Below, one piece after another: positions 12,555 through 20,019 of a DNA stretch of 20,024 nucleotides. Source of the DNA: JADJLQ01 sp034439915 (GTDB lineage: Bacteria > Bacteroidota > Bacteroidia > Chitinophagales > Saprospiraceae); NCBI GenBank assembly GCA_034439915.1, contig JAWXBI010000166.1, forward strand, positions 1 to 20,024, given 5' to 3'. The translations under genes were made by a program, and so were the position numbers. The notes under the pieces are model-generated. The model saw nothing but the letters and a program-made list of their open reading frames with translations, was not told the DNA's origin and did no database searches. Positions within the stretch are counted from its first letter, which is position 1. Each line of letters begins with the position of its first letter.

Positions 12555-15299
12555 ATGAAAGTCGTTTCACTCCTTGTTTTTATTCTTTTTTCATGGGAAT
12601 CACCGGCTCAAACCATACCTCTTCCTGAGCACCCCAGGCCTGATTTCGAGCGGGAACGCTGGATCAATCTCAACGGCACCTGGGATTTTGAATTTGACTC
12701 ACTGAATAAGGGATTGCAGGAAAGGTGGTTTTCAAATCAAAAATCATTTTCCAAAAAAATTGTTGTGCCCTTTCCCTGGGGTTCACCGCTCTCCGGGGTT
12801 CCGGATATTTCGGATATAGCCTGGTATAAAAGGATGGTAAGCATACCCACTGAATGGCAAGGTTCAAAAATATTTATTACGGTTGGAGCCAGTGACTGGG
12901 AATCCAGTTTATGGCTTGATGGGGTGTTGATTGGGTTACATCAGGGAGGGTATATGCCCTTCTCCTTTGATCTCACTCCGCATATCAAAGCCGGTCAACA
13001 ACAAACCCTGGTCCTGCGGGTGGATGATAAACGCAGGGCATTCACGTTGTATGGCAAGCAGGGCTATGGCAATGCTCGGGGTATATGGCAGACCGTATAC
13101 GTCGAAAGCCGTGGCAACACCTATATTGAATCCATTCAGGCTATTCCCGATATCAAGAAAAATTCGGTCACCATGAAGATCGGGTTTCCGCAGGTGGTGA
13201 ATGCCAACCTTCCGGTACAAGTGAATATTCAGACACCACAAGGTGAAATAAAACAACAAACCATTGTAAATCAAGGTGAATCAAATGTAGCTATCGAAAT
13301 CTTTTTGCCCAACGCGCGATGGTGGTCACTGGATGATCCCTATCTGTATTTTGTAAACATCCAGGCAGGGGAGGATAAAGTCACGACTTATTTTGGAATG
13401 AGGAGTATATCCGTGGTACCCTTGCCCGGAACAACTATACCGTATATCGCAATCAACAACCAACCGGTTTATCTGCAACTGGCTTTGGATCAATCCTATC
13501 ATCCGGAAGGGTATTACACTTTTCCGTCCGATGAATTTATGAAACAAGAAATAATTCGAAGCAAATCTATAGGGCTCAATGGTATCCGTACGCATATCAA
13601 ACCGGATCTGCCCCGAAAATTGTACTGGGCCGATAAGCTGGGGTTGCTCGTCATGGCGGACCTGCCGAACAGTTGGGGTGAGCCGGATGAACTGATGAAG
13701 AAGGAGTCCGAAACTACCTTACGCGAAATGATCCTAAGAGATTATAATCATCCATCCATATTTTCCTGGATTGTTTTTAATGAGACCTGGGGCCTCACAC
13801 ATAAAATAACCCAGAATGGCAAAACATCAAGTCAGTACCTGCCCTCTACTCAATATTGGGTGAGTTCCATGTATTATCTGGCCAAATCCCTGGATCCCAC
13901 CCGTCTGGTCGAAGACAATTCCATTTGTTGCGGACGCGGGCACACCGAAACGGATATCAATAGCTGGCATGAATACCTGCCCGGTTGGGCCTGGGAGGAT
14001 CATCTCCAGACCATTACTAAAAATAATTTTCCGGGGAGCACGTATCATTTTGAAAAAGGATTTGCGCAGAACAATCAACCCAACATTAATTCTGAATGTG
14101 GCAATGTATGGGGTTATGAAGGAAGTACAGGAGACGTGGATTGGAGTTACGATTACCACCGTATGATTAATTCATTTAGAAAATTCCCCAAGGTTTCCGG
14201 CTGGTTGTATACCGAACACCACGATGTGATCAATGAATGGAACGGGTATTGGAAATTTGACCGGACTGAAAAATTTACCGGCGTAGAAGAGCTGGTACCC
14301 GGAATGAAAATTAAAGATTTCCACAGCGCATATTATTTATCCACGGGCAACGAAATTGGTAGAACCGTTAAAGGCGGTGAGGTGGTATCCCTGCCGTTAT
14401 ATTTATCCATTTACAGTCCTCAACCGGTCAACAACAATCAGCTCGTACTGCATTACGAAATGCTCATGACGGATGCGGGAGGGGAGACGTCATCTATTTT
14501 AAAAGAAAAGAAAATATTGCCGGTACAACCATGGGATCAAAAAACACTGGATCCCTTATCGCTTAAAATGCCGGATTACCGGGGCCTGGCTTTATTGCGA
14601 TTGTATTTAACGACGTATGCCGGAGATACCCTGCATCGGAATTTTTGTTTTTTTGAAATCCTTTCAGACAAGGATCCGGACCATAAATTTATTTTCGAGG
14701 TAAAACCCAATGCATTCACAAAACAACAATGGGATAAAAAACAATGGAATGTGATGGACGGACTTAAAGTCAATGGAACAGGAAAGGGATATTTTGAATA
14801 TAAACTGCCGTTGGATAAAAAATCAAAATGGGGAAAAATTAATTCAGCAAACCTGGTGATGGAATTATCAGCCAAACAGGTTTTTGATAAGGATCTCGAT
14901 TCCAGCTTTAACCAAAACCAGGACTATATGCTGGGATCAAGGGTCTCGTCCTCCAAAAACCCGAATGCATACCCGATGACGGATGAATCCAGGTTTCCAT
15001 CGGAAGTGTCGATCCAGGTCGAAGGAAAGACCTTATTAAAAACCGTGTTACCGGATGATCCGGCAGACCACCGGGGACTGCTTTCCTGGCATCACCAATT
15101 GATGGATAAAAAATTACGTGAAGCGGGGTCGTATGGTTACCTTATAAACATTCCCATCTCAAAAAGTGTACTCCGCCGGGCGACAGCTCAGGGATTCCTG
15201 CGGGTAAAAATAAAATCGGAGGGGGAGGGAGGACTCGCCATCTATGGGTCTGAATTTGGCAGGTATCCGGTCAATATCAATTTGGTCCTCAATCATTGA
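12555..15299 (+). CDS. Secreted glycoside hydrolase family 2 protein
   Basis: A 914-residue exo-glycosidase of the GH2 superfamily. I start it at ATG 12555 because the signal peptide MKVVSLLVFILFSWESPAQ then begins properly; ATG 12525 would add ten residues. Order of domains: jelly-roll sugar-binding domain (about 30-190: WINLNGTWDF, GASDWESSLWLDG, GNARGIWQTVYVE), immunoglobulin-like domain (about 190-290), and TIM barrel (about 290-600). The acid/base is E410 in FNETWG and the nucleophile E514 in NSECGN. A C-terminal beta-rich region (about 610-914) has no T9SS sorting signal, so a periplasmic location is likely. Substrate (galactoside, glucuronide or mannoside) cannot be read safely. No SusC/SusD genes are nearby. 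Confidence 0.92.
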   Translation: MKVVSLLVFILFSWESPAQTIPLPEHPRPDFERERWINLNGTWDFEFDSLNKGLQERWFSNQKSFSKKIVVPFPWGSPLSGVPDISDIAWYKRMVSIPTEWQGSKIFITVGASDWESSLWLDGVLIGLHQGGYMPFSFDLTPHIKAGQQQTLVLRVDDKRRAFTLYGKQGYGNARGIWQTVYVESRGNTYIESIQAIPDIKKNSVTMKIGFPQVVNANLPVQVNIQTPQGEIKQQTIVNQGESNVAIEIFLPNARWWSLDDPYLYFVNIQAGEDKVTTYFGMRSISVVPLPGTTIPYIAINNQPVYLQLALDQSYHPEGYYTFPSDEFMKQEIIRSKSIGLNGIRTHIKPDLPRKLYWADKLGLLVMADLPNSWGEPDELMKKESETTLREMILRDYNHPSIFSWIVFNETWGLTHKITQNGKTSSQYLPSTQYWVSSMYYLAKSLDPTRLVEDNSICCGRGHTETDINSWHEYLPGWAWEDHLQTITKNNFPGSTYHFEKGFAQNNQPNINSECGNVWGYEGSTGDVDWSYDYHRMINSFRKFPKVSGWLYTEHHDVINEWNGYWKFDRTEKFTGVEELVPGMKIKDFHSAYYLSTGNEIGRTVKGGEVVSLPLYLSIYSPQPVNNNQLVLHYEMLMTDAGGETSSILKEKKILPVQPWDQKTLDPLSLKMPDYRGLALLRLYLTTYAGDTLHRNFCFFEILSDKDPDHKFIFEVKPNAFTKQQWDKKQWNVMDGLKVNGTGKGYFEYKLPLDKKSKWGKINSANLVMELSAKQVFDKDLDSSFNQNQDYMLGSRVSSSKNPNAYPMTDESRFPSEVSIQVEGKTLLKTVLPDDPADHRGLLSWHHQLMDKKLREAGSYGYLINIPISKSVLRRATAQGFLRVKIKSEGEGGLAIYGSEFGRYPVNINLVLNH

Positions 15300-15551
15300 T
15301 TCAGCAACATTGAGCTGATTATATATGGTACTAAAAAATGCTCATCCGCATCAATACTTGAGATTTTATATAACTCGTAAGATGGCGGTGTTGGTTCAGA
15401 AAATCAGGCAGCTTTGTCCCAGGTAATAAACTAAAGAACCAACAGCATTTATAATACTATCCTTTCCATATAGCTTTTCTGATATATAAATGAGGGTATT
15501 GGGGGTATGATAAAATCAATGGTTCTTGCCGGAGAAAAATATTTTTTAATT

Positions 15552-15569
15552 AAGGATACATATATCCTC
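15552..15569 (+). promoter_or_regulatory. Candidate Rrf2/NsrR-like operator, site 1
   Basis: AAGGATACATATATCCTC matches the edge-of-window site (20002-20019) at 13 of 18 positions and contains the inverted repeat AGGATA facing TATCCT. It lies directly before the -7 box at 15579, where a bound repressor would hinder the promoter. Confidence 0.55.
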
Positions 15570-15578
15570 AATATAAAT

Positions 15579-15586
15579 TATATTTG
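15579..15586 (+). promoter_or_regulatory. Putative -7 promoter box of the outer-membrane protein gene
   Basis: TATATTTG fits TAnnTTTG. The predicted start near 15592 is about 29 bases before ATG 15621. No TTG -33 box is visible at the right distance; instead the candidate operator occupies that place. Confidence 0.55.
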
Positions 15587-15620
15587 AACTTAAAATTTAT
15601 TATCCACTAAAAATATTATT

Positions 15621-16163
15621 ATGAAAAAGTTCTCTTCAGTTCTTGTGGTCATTTTAGTATTCTTTTTATCACATGTGCGGGGCCAGGATTCGTTGGCTTG
15701 TATAAACTCCAGGGCAGAAATCATTAAGGGGTACCATATTGGGGTGGTGCAGCCACTACTGTCCATTCACCAGGGCAAAATACAATATGTCAATCAGGTA
15801 GATTTTTATTCTATAGGATTTCCCCTGGGGATTACATTTAATACCAGCGGTAAAATGCTGGTTGATTTAGAATTCGTTCCATTTGTAAAACCTTACCTCA
15901 ATGATGTAAAATTATATGAAGTAAATTTATTATTCCATCCAGGTATCCTGATGCCGCTCGGTGGTGGCTTTACTTTTGGACTCCGGGCCGCTTTTGAAAT
16001 CGGGCAAGGTCAATTTGGATTTACCCCCCTGCTCAATAAATCGTTCAAGCTCAAAAGTGGAAAAGTATTTTTTCTGGAGGGGGTGGCCCCAGGGAGATGG
16101 GGGCCTGAAAAAGATTCTGGTTTCAGCCAGATACTTGGAATGCATATCGGGTTAGGATTTTAA
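15621..16163 (+). CDS. Small exported, outer-membrane-barrel-like protein, unknown function
   Basis: A 180-residue protein with a clear signal peptide (residues 1-21, MKKFSSVLVVILVFFLSHVRG, cleaved before QDS). The mature part shows alternating strands, such as GYHIGVVQPLLSI, VDFYSIGFPLGITFN, MLVDLEFVPFVKP, YEVNLLFHPGILMPLG, FTFGLRAAFEIGQGQFG and GKVFFLEGVAPGRWG. It ends in GMHIGLGF, the aromatic C-terminus of many outer-membrane barrels. I do not recognise a named family. A candidate operator shared with the Rrf2 gene and the promoter at the window edge lies before it, so it is likely part of the same nitric-oxide-linked regulon. It might be a pore or sensor for that response, which is inference. 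Confidence 0.7.
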   Translation: MKKFSSVLVVILVFFLSHVRGQDSLACINSRAEIIKGYHIGVVQPLLSIHQGKIQYVNQVDFYSIGFPLGITFNTSGKMLVDLEFVPFVKPYLNDVKLYEVNLLFHPGILMPLGGGFTFGLRAAFEIGQGQFGFTPLLNKSFKLKSGKVFFLEGVAPGRWGPEKDSGFSQILGMHIGLGF

Positions 16164-16171
16164 ACCCGGTA

Positions 16172-16618
16172 TCAGCCATTTTTCTTATTGTTCAGTACGG
16201 TCTCGGATTTATCAAGTTCATTCGCCAGATCCATGATCGACTTTCTCTCGAACATTTCTTTCAGCAGGGGTTTGATGAGTTTGTATTTGAAATGTAGCGG
16301 ACATGGATTAATTTCTGAACAATCTTTTAAACCGAGTACGCAACCTGTAATAACCGTGTCTTCCTCCAATGAAGCTAAAACACTGAGTACCGATTTCTTT
16401 TTTGAAGATTCTGTGAGATAGAATCCACCCTTCGGTCCGGTAATTGAACTTATGATGCCATTTTTTTTGGTTAGTTTTTGAAGGACTTTAGCCGTAAAGG
16501 ATCTGGGAGACCCAATCGCCTTAGCTATCTGAGCTATTCCAATTTTGTGGTCTTGATTCGAATGCTGCGCGAGGTAGATCACAGATCTTAAAGCATATTC
16601 GGTGGACTTTGAAAACAT
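16172..16618 (-). CDS. Rrf2-family, NsrR-like Fe-S transcriptional regulator
   Basis: A 148-residue winged-helix regulator starting at ATG 16618; the TTG at 16636 is less likely because the family N-terminus MFSKSTEYALRSVIYLA begins at the ATG. The helix-turn-helix region IGIAQIAKAIGSPRSFTAKVLQKL and wing SITGPKGGFYL are standard for Rrf2. Three cysteines C93, C100 and C106, spaced CX6C and CX5C, match the Fe-S cluster ligands of NsrR/IscR-type members (usually CX5-7C...C), so it can plausibly sense nitric oxide or redox state. It lies between an exported protein and a NOR-family gene, with a matching palindrome in its own promoter region. Specific identity as NsrR rather than another Rrf2 sensor is inferred. 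Confidence 0.87.
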   Translation of the reverse strand: MFSKSTEYALRSVIYLAQHSNQDHKIGIAQIAKAIGSPRSFTAKVLQKLTKKNGIISSITGPKGGFYLTESSKKKSVLSVLASLEEDTVITGCVLGLKDCSEINPCPLHFKYKLIKPLLKEMFERKSIMDLANELDKSETVLNNKKNG

Positions 16619-16633
16619 AAATTTAGTAGAATA

Positions 16634-16641
16634 CAAATATA
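16634..16641 (-). promoter_or_regulatory. -7 promoter box of the Rrf2 gene
   Basis: CAAATATA on the plus strand is TATATTTG on the minus strand, a perfect TAnnTTTG. The predicted start is close to 16628, about 10 bases before the ATG. A TTG -33 box is not evident. Confidence 0.55.
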
Positions 16642-16658
16642 GGAAAGTTTGAATGGAC

Positions 16659-16689
16659 TTTGTGAGATTTTAAATAAAAGATATATTTG
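16659..16689 (+). promoter_or_regulatory. Promoter directed towards the NOR/Nod gene
   Basis: TTTG (16659-16662), a 19-base spacer and TATATTTG (16682-16689) make a consensus Bacteroidota promoter on the plus strand, divergent from the Rrf2 promoter. The predicted start near 16696 gives a 384-base leader before ATG 17080. Operator site 2 covers the -7 box. Confidence 0.65.
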
Positions 16690-16694
16690 TCCTT
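16677..16694 (-). promoter_or_regulatory. Candidate Rrf2/NsrR-like operator, site 2
   Basis: On the minus strand the sequence AAGGACAAATATATCTTT differs from the site at 20002-20019 by one base in 18. It covers the plus-strand -7 box and lies upstream of the Rrf2 promoter, so a bound regulator would block transcription towards the NOR/Nod gene and could autoregulate its own. Confidence 0.75.
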
Positions 16695-16698
16695 AATA

Positions 16699-16986
16699 AT
16701 GTCTATTTTTTATTACCGTACCCTTAAGCTTGCTTTTCAAGTAATTGAGTTTCCAATAGGCCTGCTGGATATTCGTTCTATTCTTTTCCTTCTCCGGAAA
16801 GAACGTGAAGAGTCTTGTTGTATAAGCCCTGTGTCACTATTCCGTGTTCGGGTCAATTTTACGCTCTTGGAGCTATTTAGCTATGTATTTGGGGATGGAC
16901 TGAAGAATCCCGCAACAGATCGGTCTGTCAATAATCAAGCTAGATGGGCTGAAAAGGAGGTATTAAACTATTTTAATTCTTCCTGA
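16699..16986 (+). CDS. Doubtful 95-residue reading frame in the leader
   Basis: An open frame of 95 residues from ATG 16699, which lies only about 3 bases from the predicted transcription start. It has no recognisable family, signal peptide or domain, and its composition (hydrophobic first half, charged end) is not diagnostic. It may simply be open by chance in the leader of the NOR/Nod gene; a conserved leader peptide is possible. Its stop lies inside the perfect palindrome at 16981-16992. Confidence 0.2.
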   Translation: MSIFYYRTLKLAFQVIEFPIGLLDIRSILFLLRKEREESCCISPVSLFRVRVNFTLLELFSYVFGDGLKNPATDRSVNNQARWAEKEVLNYFNSS

Positions 16987-16992
16987 TCAGGA
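16981..16992. promoter_or_regulatory. 12-base perfect palindrome upstream of the NOR/Nod gene
   Basis: TCCTGATCAGGA is self-complementary over 12 bases, 88 bases before ATG 17080. It could be a binding site for a dimeric regulator. No nearby consensus promoter supports this, and 12-base palindromes can arise by chance. Confidence 0.3.
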
Positions 16993-17079
16993 CGAATAAA
17001 AGCGTCAAATTCAGCAGCTTGAAAATAATATTTGAGTTGTTATAAAACATATTTAATTATTCTCTAAAACAAATTTGCA

Positions 17080-19461
17080 ATGAACAATACCGATAACAAT
17101 AATTTAAATGGGGCACCTAAGGGCTTAAGTTATTTTATGATTACAAAAAACTGGAAATATCCCCTCCTGTTTATTTTCGTGATCAGTCTTTTAGGCGTGG
17201 GGATGATAGGATACCAGACTTATGTTGAAGCACCACCCATGTCTGGATTTAAATCACCGTCTGGCGAAACAATTATAAGTAAAGAAGATATTGTACGGGG
17301 ACAAATGGTATTCCACAAGTACAATTTAATGGAGTATGGCAGCTTTTTCGGCGACGGCGCCCAACGTGGACCTGATTTTACCGCTGAGGCGCTGCACCAA
17401 ATTACCGGGAGTATGATTAATTTTTCGATCGAAAAATTTAAGAAAGATAGGGGCTTTGAACCAACAGAAATGGATTTGAAAATTATCGAAGAAATGACCA
17501 GAAACGATTTGAAAAAGAATATGTACGAAAAAGAGAATGATTTAGTTAACATTTCTGAGTCTCAGGTATACGCTGTGGTAAAATTGGAATCGTATTATAA
17601 AGATTTGTTCTTTGAAAATATAGGAAAGAGACGCTTTCTCCCAAAAGGATATATTTCCAGTCCTCAGGAAGTAGCTGATTTAAGTAAATTTTTCTTTTGG
17701 GGCGCCTGGGTCTGTGTAACCGAAAGACCCGGATCCACTTTTAGCTATACACACAACTGGCCTTTTGATCCACAGGCAGGAAATACCCCTACTTCGCCAG
17801 TAATATTATGGAGTGTGCTGGGCTTGCTTGGTTTTGTTCTTGCCTGCGGTATAGTCCTGTATTTCATAGGCCAGTATAATCAACTGCCCAATAAATATTT
17901 TAAGCCTGCGACTAAAGATCTTTATACCACAGACAAGGTAAATAAATTTGTACCCACTCATACCCAAAGAGCCACATTTAAGTTCTTTTTTGTAGCTGTC
18001 CTGTTGTTTTTTATTCAGGTCTCAAGCGGCCTTATTACCATCAATGATTTTATTGATTATCTGGGTTATATCGGCATACATATAACTAATCAGTTGCCGG
18101 TTACCATTCCCAGAAGCTGGCACTTAATGCTTGCACTGTATTGGATCTCTACTTGTTGGATAGCCTCATCTATTTTTATTTTACCGATATTGTCAAAAGT
18201 TGAAGTGAAGGGTCAATTAAAACTAATTAATACTTTGTTCGTCCTGTTATTTATTTTGGTTGGAGGATCGCTTACAGGAATGGTCCTTGGTCCACTAAAT
18301 AAACTAGGGGGTTGGTGGCATCTTTTTGGCAGTCAAGGTTGGGAATTTGTTGATTTTGGAAAAATATTCCAAGTGCTTCTGATGGTGATCTTTGTATTAT
18401 GGGGAATAGTGGTATATAGAGGTATCCGTCCGGCATTGATTAAAGGAGAGCCATGGAATTTACCAAATTGGATTATGTATTCTGTGATCGGGATTCCGCT
18501 TCTGTTCCTTTCGGGTTTTGTAGCCAAACCAGAAACAAATTTTGTAATCGCGGATTTCTGGAGATGGATGGTAGTTCATATGTGGGTGGAGGCGTTTTTT
18601 GAAGTTTTCATTACGGTGATCATAAGTTATCTAATGGTTTTAATGGGCCTGGTGAGCAAGCAGGCTGCTATCCGGGTTGTGTATATCGCAACCATTCTCT
18701 TTTTAGGAACCGGTTTACTGGGAATATCCCACAATTTTTACTGGAATGCCAAACCAGTGGCAACTATGGCCTTAGGAAGTATATTCTCCACTTTACAGTT
18801 TGTTCCGCTGATTCTATTGACCGTGGAGGCCTGGAGATTTAAGAATATGCCCAAAATCGCTGTGGGGGCATTAGAGCATAAGGAACTTGGCAATTTTGGT
18901 TTTCCTTTGGTGTTTTTATTTTTAGTGGCTGTAAATTTCTGGAATTTTTTTGGCGCAGGCGTGCTGGGTATCATTATCAACCTTCCCATCATGAATTATT
19001 TTGAGCATGGTACGTACCTTACTGTAAATCATGCCCATGCCGCCTTGATGGGCGTGTATGGTAATATTTCTCTGGCTGCATTATTATTTGCTTCACAAAT
19101 GATGATAAAACCGGAAAAATGGAATCACAAAATAGTGCTGTTTTCCTTCTGGTCAATAAATATCGGACTGATGCTGATGGTTATACTTGATTTGTTCCCG
19201 GCAGGAGTTATTCAATTTAAAGCCGTGGTGGAAAGGGGACTCTGGTATGGCAGGGACCATCAGTTTATTGAAGGAGGTATTTTTAAATCCTTAACCTGGT
19301 TGAGAGGTATCGGAGCAAGTATTTTCTTTTTCGGAGGTGTGATCCCAATCACCTGGTTTATTGTATCCAGGGCTCGGTCTTTAAAATCCCGTCAGTTGGA
19401 ATTGACCGAAATCGCAGAAAAATCTCCTGATCTGGTTCCCAATCTTGAAGAAGTATTCTGA
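17080..19461 (+). CDS. Putative NO dismutase (Nod), quinol NO reductase family
   Basis: A 793-residue inner-membrane heme-copper-superfamily protein of the qNOR type: one N-terminal helix (27-46), a periplasmic cytochrome-c-like domain without CXXCH (about 50-235, with LMEYGSFFGDGA), then about 13 helices. Heme ligands H348 (SWH), H651 and H653 (NHAHAALMGVYG) and FeB ligand H500 (HMWVE) are kept, as are E504 and E508. But the usual HH pair is H551-N552 (SHNFYW) and the usual ALEVVPL is TLQFVPL (Q573). The four quinol-contact residues of Geobacillus qNOR (H328, E332, F336, D746) align with N322, D326, Y330 and A746. Such replacements were described for the proposed Nod of Methylomirabilis oxyfera, which turns 2 NO into N2 and O2. 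Family membership is certain; dismutase activity is inferred. Motif comparison is from memory. Confidence 0.85.
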   Translation: MNNTDNNNLNGAPKGLSYFMITKNWKYPLLFIFVISLLGVGMIGYQTYVEAPPMSGFKSPSGETIISKEDIVRGQMVFHKYNLMEYGSFFGDGAQRGPDFTAEALHQITGSMINFSIEKFKKDRGFEPTEMDLKIIEEMTRNDLKKNMYEKENDLVNISESQVYAVVKLESYYKDLFFENIGKRRFLPKGYISSPQEVADLSKFFFWGAWVCVTERPGSTFSYTHNWPFDPQAGNTPTSPVILWSVLGLLGFVLACGIVLYFIGQYNQLPNKYFKPATKDLYTTDKVNKFVPTHTQRATFKFFFVAVLLFFIQVSSGLITINDFIDYLGYIGIHITNQLPVTIPRSWHLMLALYWISTCWIASSIFILPILSKVEVKGQLKLINTLFVLLFILVGGSLTGMVLGPLNKLGGWWHLFGSQGWEFVDFGKIFQVLLMVIFVLWGIVVYRGIRPALIKGEPWNLPNWIMYSVIGIPLLFLSGFVAKPETNFVIADFWRWMVVHMWVEAFFEVFITVIISYLMVLMGLVSKQAAIRVVYIATILFLGTGLLGISHNFYWNAKPVATMALGSIFSTLQFVPLILLTVEAWRFKNMPKIAVGALEHKELGNFGFPLVFLFLVAVNFWNFFGAGVLGIIINLPIMNYFEHGTYLTVNHAHAALMGVYGNISLAALLFASQMMIKPEKWNHKIVLFSFWSINIGLMLMVILDLFPAGVIQFKAVVERGLWYGRDHQFIEGGIFKSLTWLRGIGASIFFFGGVIPITWFIVSRARSLKSRQLELTEIAEKSPDLVPNLEEVF

Positions 19462-19480
19462 TTATCTTGTTTAGAAAGAG

Positions 19481-19524
19481 AAGCCTGGTATCTGGTTTTT
19501 AATTATCGGATCCCAGGCTTTTTA
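19481..19524 (+). terminator. Intrinsic terminator of the NOR/Nod gene
   Basis: AAGCCTGG (19481-19488) pairs perfectly with CCAGGCTT (19513-19520), with a further partly paired TATC/GGAT extension, and is followed by a short T-run. It lies 20 bases after the stop, which indicates that the transcript ends there. Confidence 0.8.
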
Positions 19525-19934
19525 GTTTTGTGGGATATTTTAACTTGAATTAGGCCAGGTTATAAAGTTAAGAAAGTTAAGTATAAGTGAGATCATTTTT
19601 AAGATTTAACCTAGTACTGAATTCAAAAAAACATCAAGTATAACTCCCTTGGACAAACCAATGATTTATATTCTATATCGTTTGTATTTTGTAATAATTT
19701 AAACCATTTGGTCTTTCAGGTAAACATTGGTTCAGAAGGATATCGTATCATTTCTTTAATCGTTTACTGCCTGAATTTTAACTCCTTGGTCTAAGTTGTT
19801 TTCCTTAAAATACGGGATCCAGCAGTCATTAATTTGGAGACCATAATATTACGCAATTATCGTTTTGTTTCTACGAGAACTAACTGCTTTAAAAATAGAA
19901 CATCAATTTCATCCTGGTATATAAACAGTAAAAT

Positions 19935-19972
19935 ATATTATAAAAATAATTTATATTTTATTTTTATAATAT
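19935..19972. repeat. A/T-only 15-base perfect inverted repeat
   Basis: ATATTATAAAAATAA (19935-19949) and its exact reverse complement (19958-19972) flank an 8-base loop. It sits 11 bases before the -7 box at 19984, in the position of an activator site or a bent-DNA upstream element. Confidence 0.6.
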
Positions 19973-19983
19973 GATCAAATGAA

Positions 19984-19991
19984 TATCTTTG
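19984..19991 (+). promoter_or_regulatory. -7 promoter box reading out of the window
   Basis: TATCTTTG fits TAnnTTTG; the expected start is near 19998, directly before operator site 3. There is no clear TTG -33 box; the A/T inverted repeat occupies that area. Confidence 0.6.
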
Positions 19992-20001
19992 TAATATAAA
20001 T

Positions 20002-20019
20002 AAGGACAAATATGTCTTT
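20002..20019 (+). promoter_or_regulatory. Candidate Rrf2/NsrR-like operator, site 3
   Basis: AAGGACAAATATGTCTTT, a near-palindrome (AAGGACA facing TGTCTTT, 6 of 7 pairs), located just after the predicted transcription start, a classical repressor position. It differs by one base from site 2 upstream of the Rrf2 gene, so the gene beyond the edge is probably under the same control. Confidence 0.75.

Larger units (their letters stand above)
15300..15620. other. 320-base intergenic region after the GH2 gene
   Basis: No gene seen. It holds a short stem near the GH2 end (TCAGC with GCTGA at about 15301-15318), a 9-base inverted repeat TGTTGGTTC (15389-15397) with GAACCAACA (15436-15444), and the promoter/operator region of the next gene (15552-15586). 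Confidence 0.5.

Noticed and set aside
15930..16155. Additional frames on both strands within the exported protein gene
   Set aside because: They are shadows of the gene at 15621-16163, which has a clear signal peptide and barrel pattern; the shadow products show no family features.
17041..17079. FNR/DNR-type box (TTGA-N6-TCAA) before the Nod-like gene
   Set aside because: Only partial half-sites such as TTGA and TCAA in the wrong order or spacing were found; there is no convincing full site.
17080..19461. Plain annotation as respiratory quinol-dependent nitric oxide reductase
   Set aside because: The fold and heme ligands fit, but the Asn at the FeB position, Gln573 and loss of all four quinol-contact residues argue against normal qNOR chemistry. 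It is not cNOR either, since no CXXCH heme c motif or separate NorC gene is present.
19564..19581. Two tandem copies of AAAGTTAAG as a repeat array
   Set aside because: Only two short copies in A/T-rich sequence; not a CRISPR, iteron set or microsatellite of note.
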